This document shows, in pieces, positions 63,978-64,000 of a DNA stretch of 64,000 bases. This DNA comes from Pseudomonas sp. RIT-562. GTDB taxonomy: Bacteria > Pseudomonadota > Gammaproteobacteria > Pseudomonadales > Pseudomonadaceae. Where the stretch lies: NCBI RefSeq assembly GCF_026241895.1, contig NZ_JAPJIV010000003.1, forward strand, positions 390,173 to 454,172, given 5' to 3'. The notes under the pieces were generated by a model, which was given only the letters and a program-made list of their open reading frames with translations, was not told where the DNA came from and made no database searches. The first letter of the stretch is position 1. The number at the start of each line of letters is the position of its first letter. Position numbers and translations under genes: made by a program.

Positions 63978-64000
63978 GAGGAATCTCCAGTGACCTGCCC

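Overview
The window reads as chromosomal DNA of a Pseudomonas of the fluorescens group. The evidence is the gene order (typA-thiI-glnA-DUF4124 pair-ntrBC-trmL; secB-grxC-gpmI-envC-ctpA-yibQ-his genes; asmA-mutY-yggX-tRNA-Phe), the RpoN-type promoters, the GC-rich codon use and several families of REP palindromes between genes. No organism name can be proved from sequence alone.

Positions 1-20500 are core genome: a partial glycogen phosphorylase, a YkgJ protein, typA, thiI and the nitrogen block. That block holds glnA with an RpoN promoter, two DUF4124 proteins, a consensus NtrC site with an RpoN promoter, ntrB, ntrC, and then an RpoN-driven tandem-repeat RNA locus that looks like NrsZ. It is followed by trmL, secB-grxC-rhodanese, gpmI and envC-ctpA-yibQ. 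Positions 20600-24500 hold accessory genes (Vps62-like protein, orphan solute-binding protein, trypsin-like protease). Positions 24500-27550 are hisB-hisH-DUF2164-hisA-hisF. Positions 27800-33900 hold an OFA transporter, PanZ-like protein, AsmA, MutY, YggX and tRNA-Phe. Positions 34100-45500 mix small envelope proteins, a hydrolase, two tandem paralogues, a VapBC toxin-antitoxin module bracketed by a duplicated 40-bp terminator, a GabP-like permease with an RpoN promoter, a four-gene polar amino-acid ABC transporter and two methyltransferases.

A tRNA-Thr gene (45533-45608) is the attachment site of an 8.7-kb island (45585-54297). The island carries a P4-type integrase, an AlbA_2/ATPase protein with heptad SSEH repeats, a second integrase-like recombinase with a small coupled partner, and a large primase-helicase of the TOTE conflict-system type. 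Fragments of a closely related integrase lie inside and just outside the island, next to a degraded IS21 istB end, so the site has taken up elements repeatedly.

Positions 55135-64000 hold a stand-alone PchB-like enzyme, a repeat-rich spacer, and a vanillate locus: aromatic-acid MFS transporter, OprD-type porin, GntR regulator and divergent vanB/vanA. ATGGATCCAT palindromes sit at both promoters and are proposed operators of the GntR regulator. The window ends with an SDR, a DsbA-like oxidoreductase and a 4-oxalocrotonate tautomerase homologue, probably one operon.
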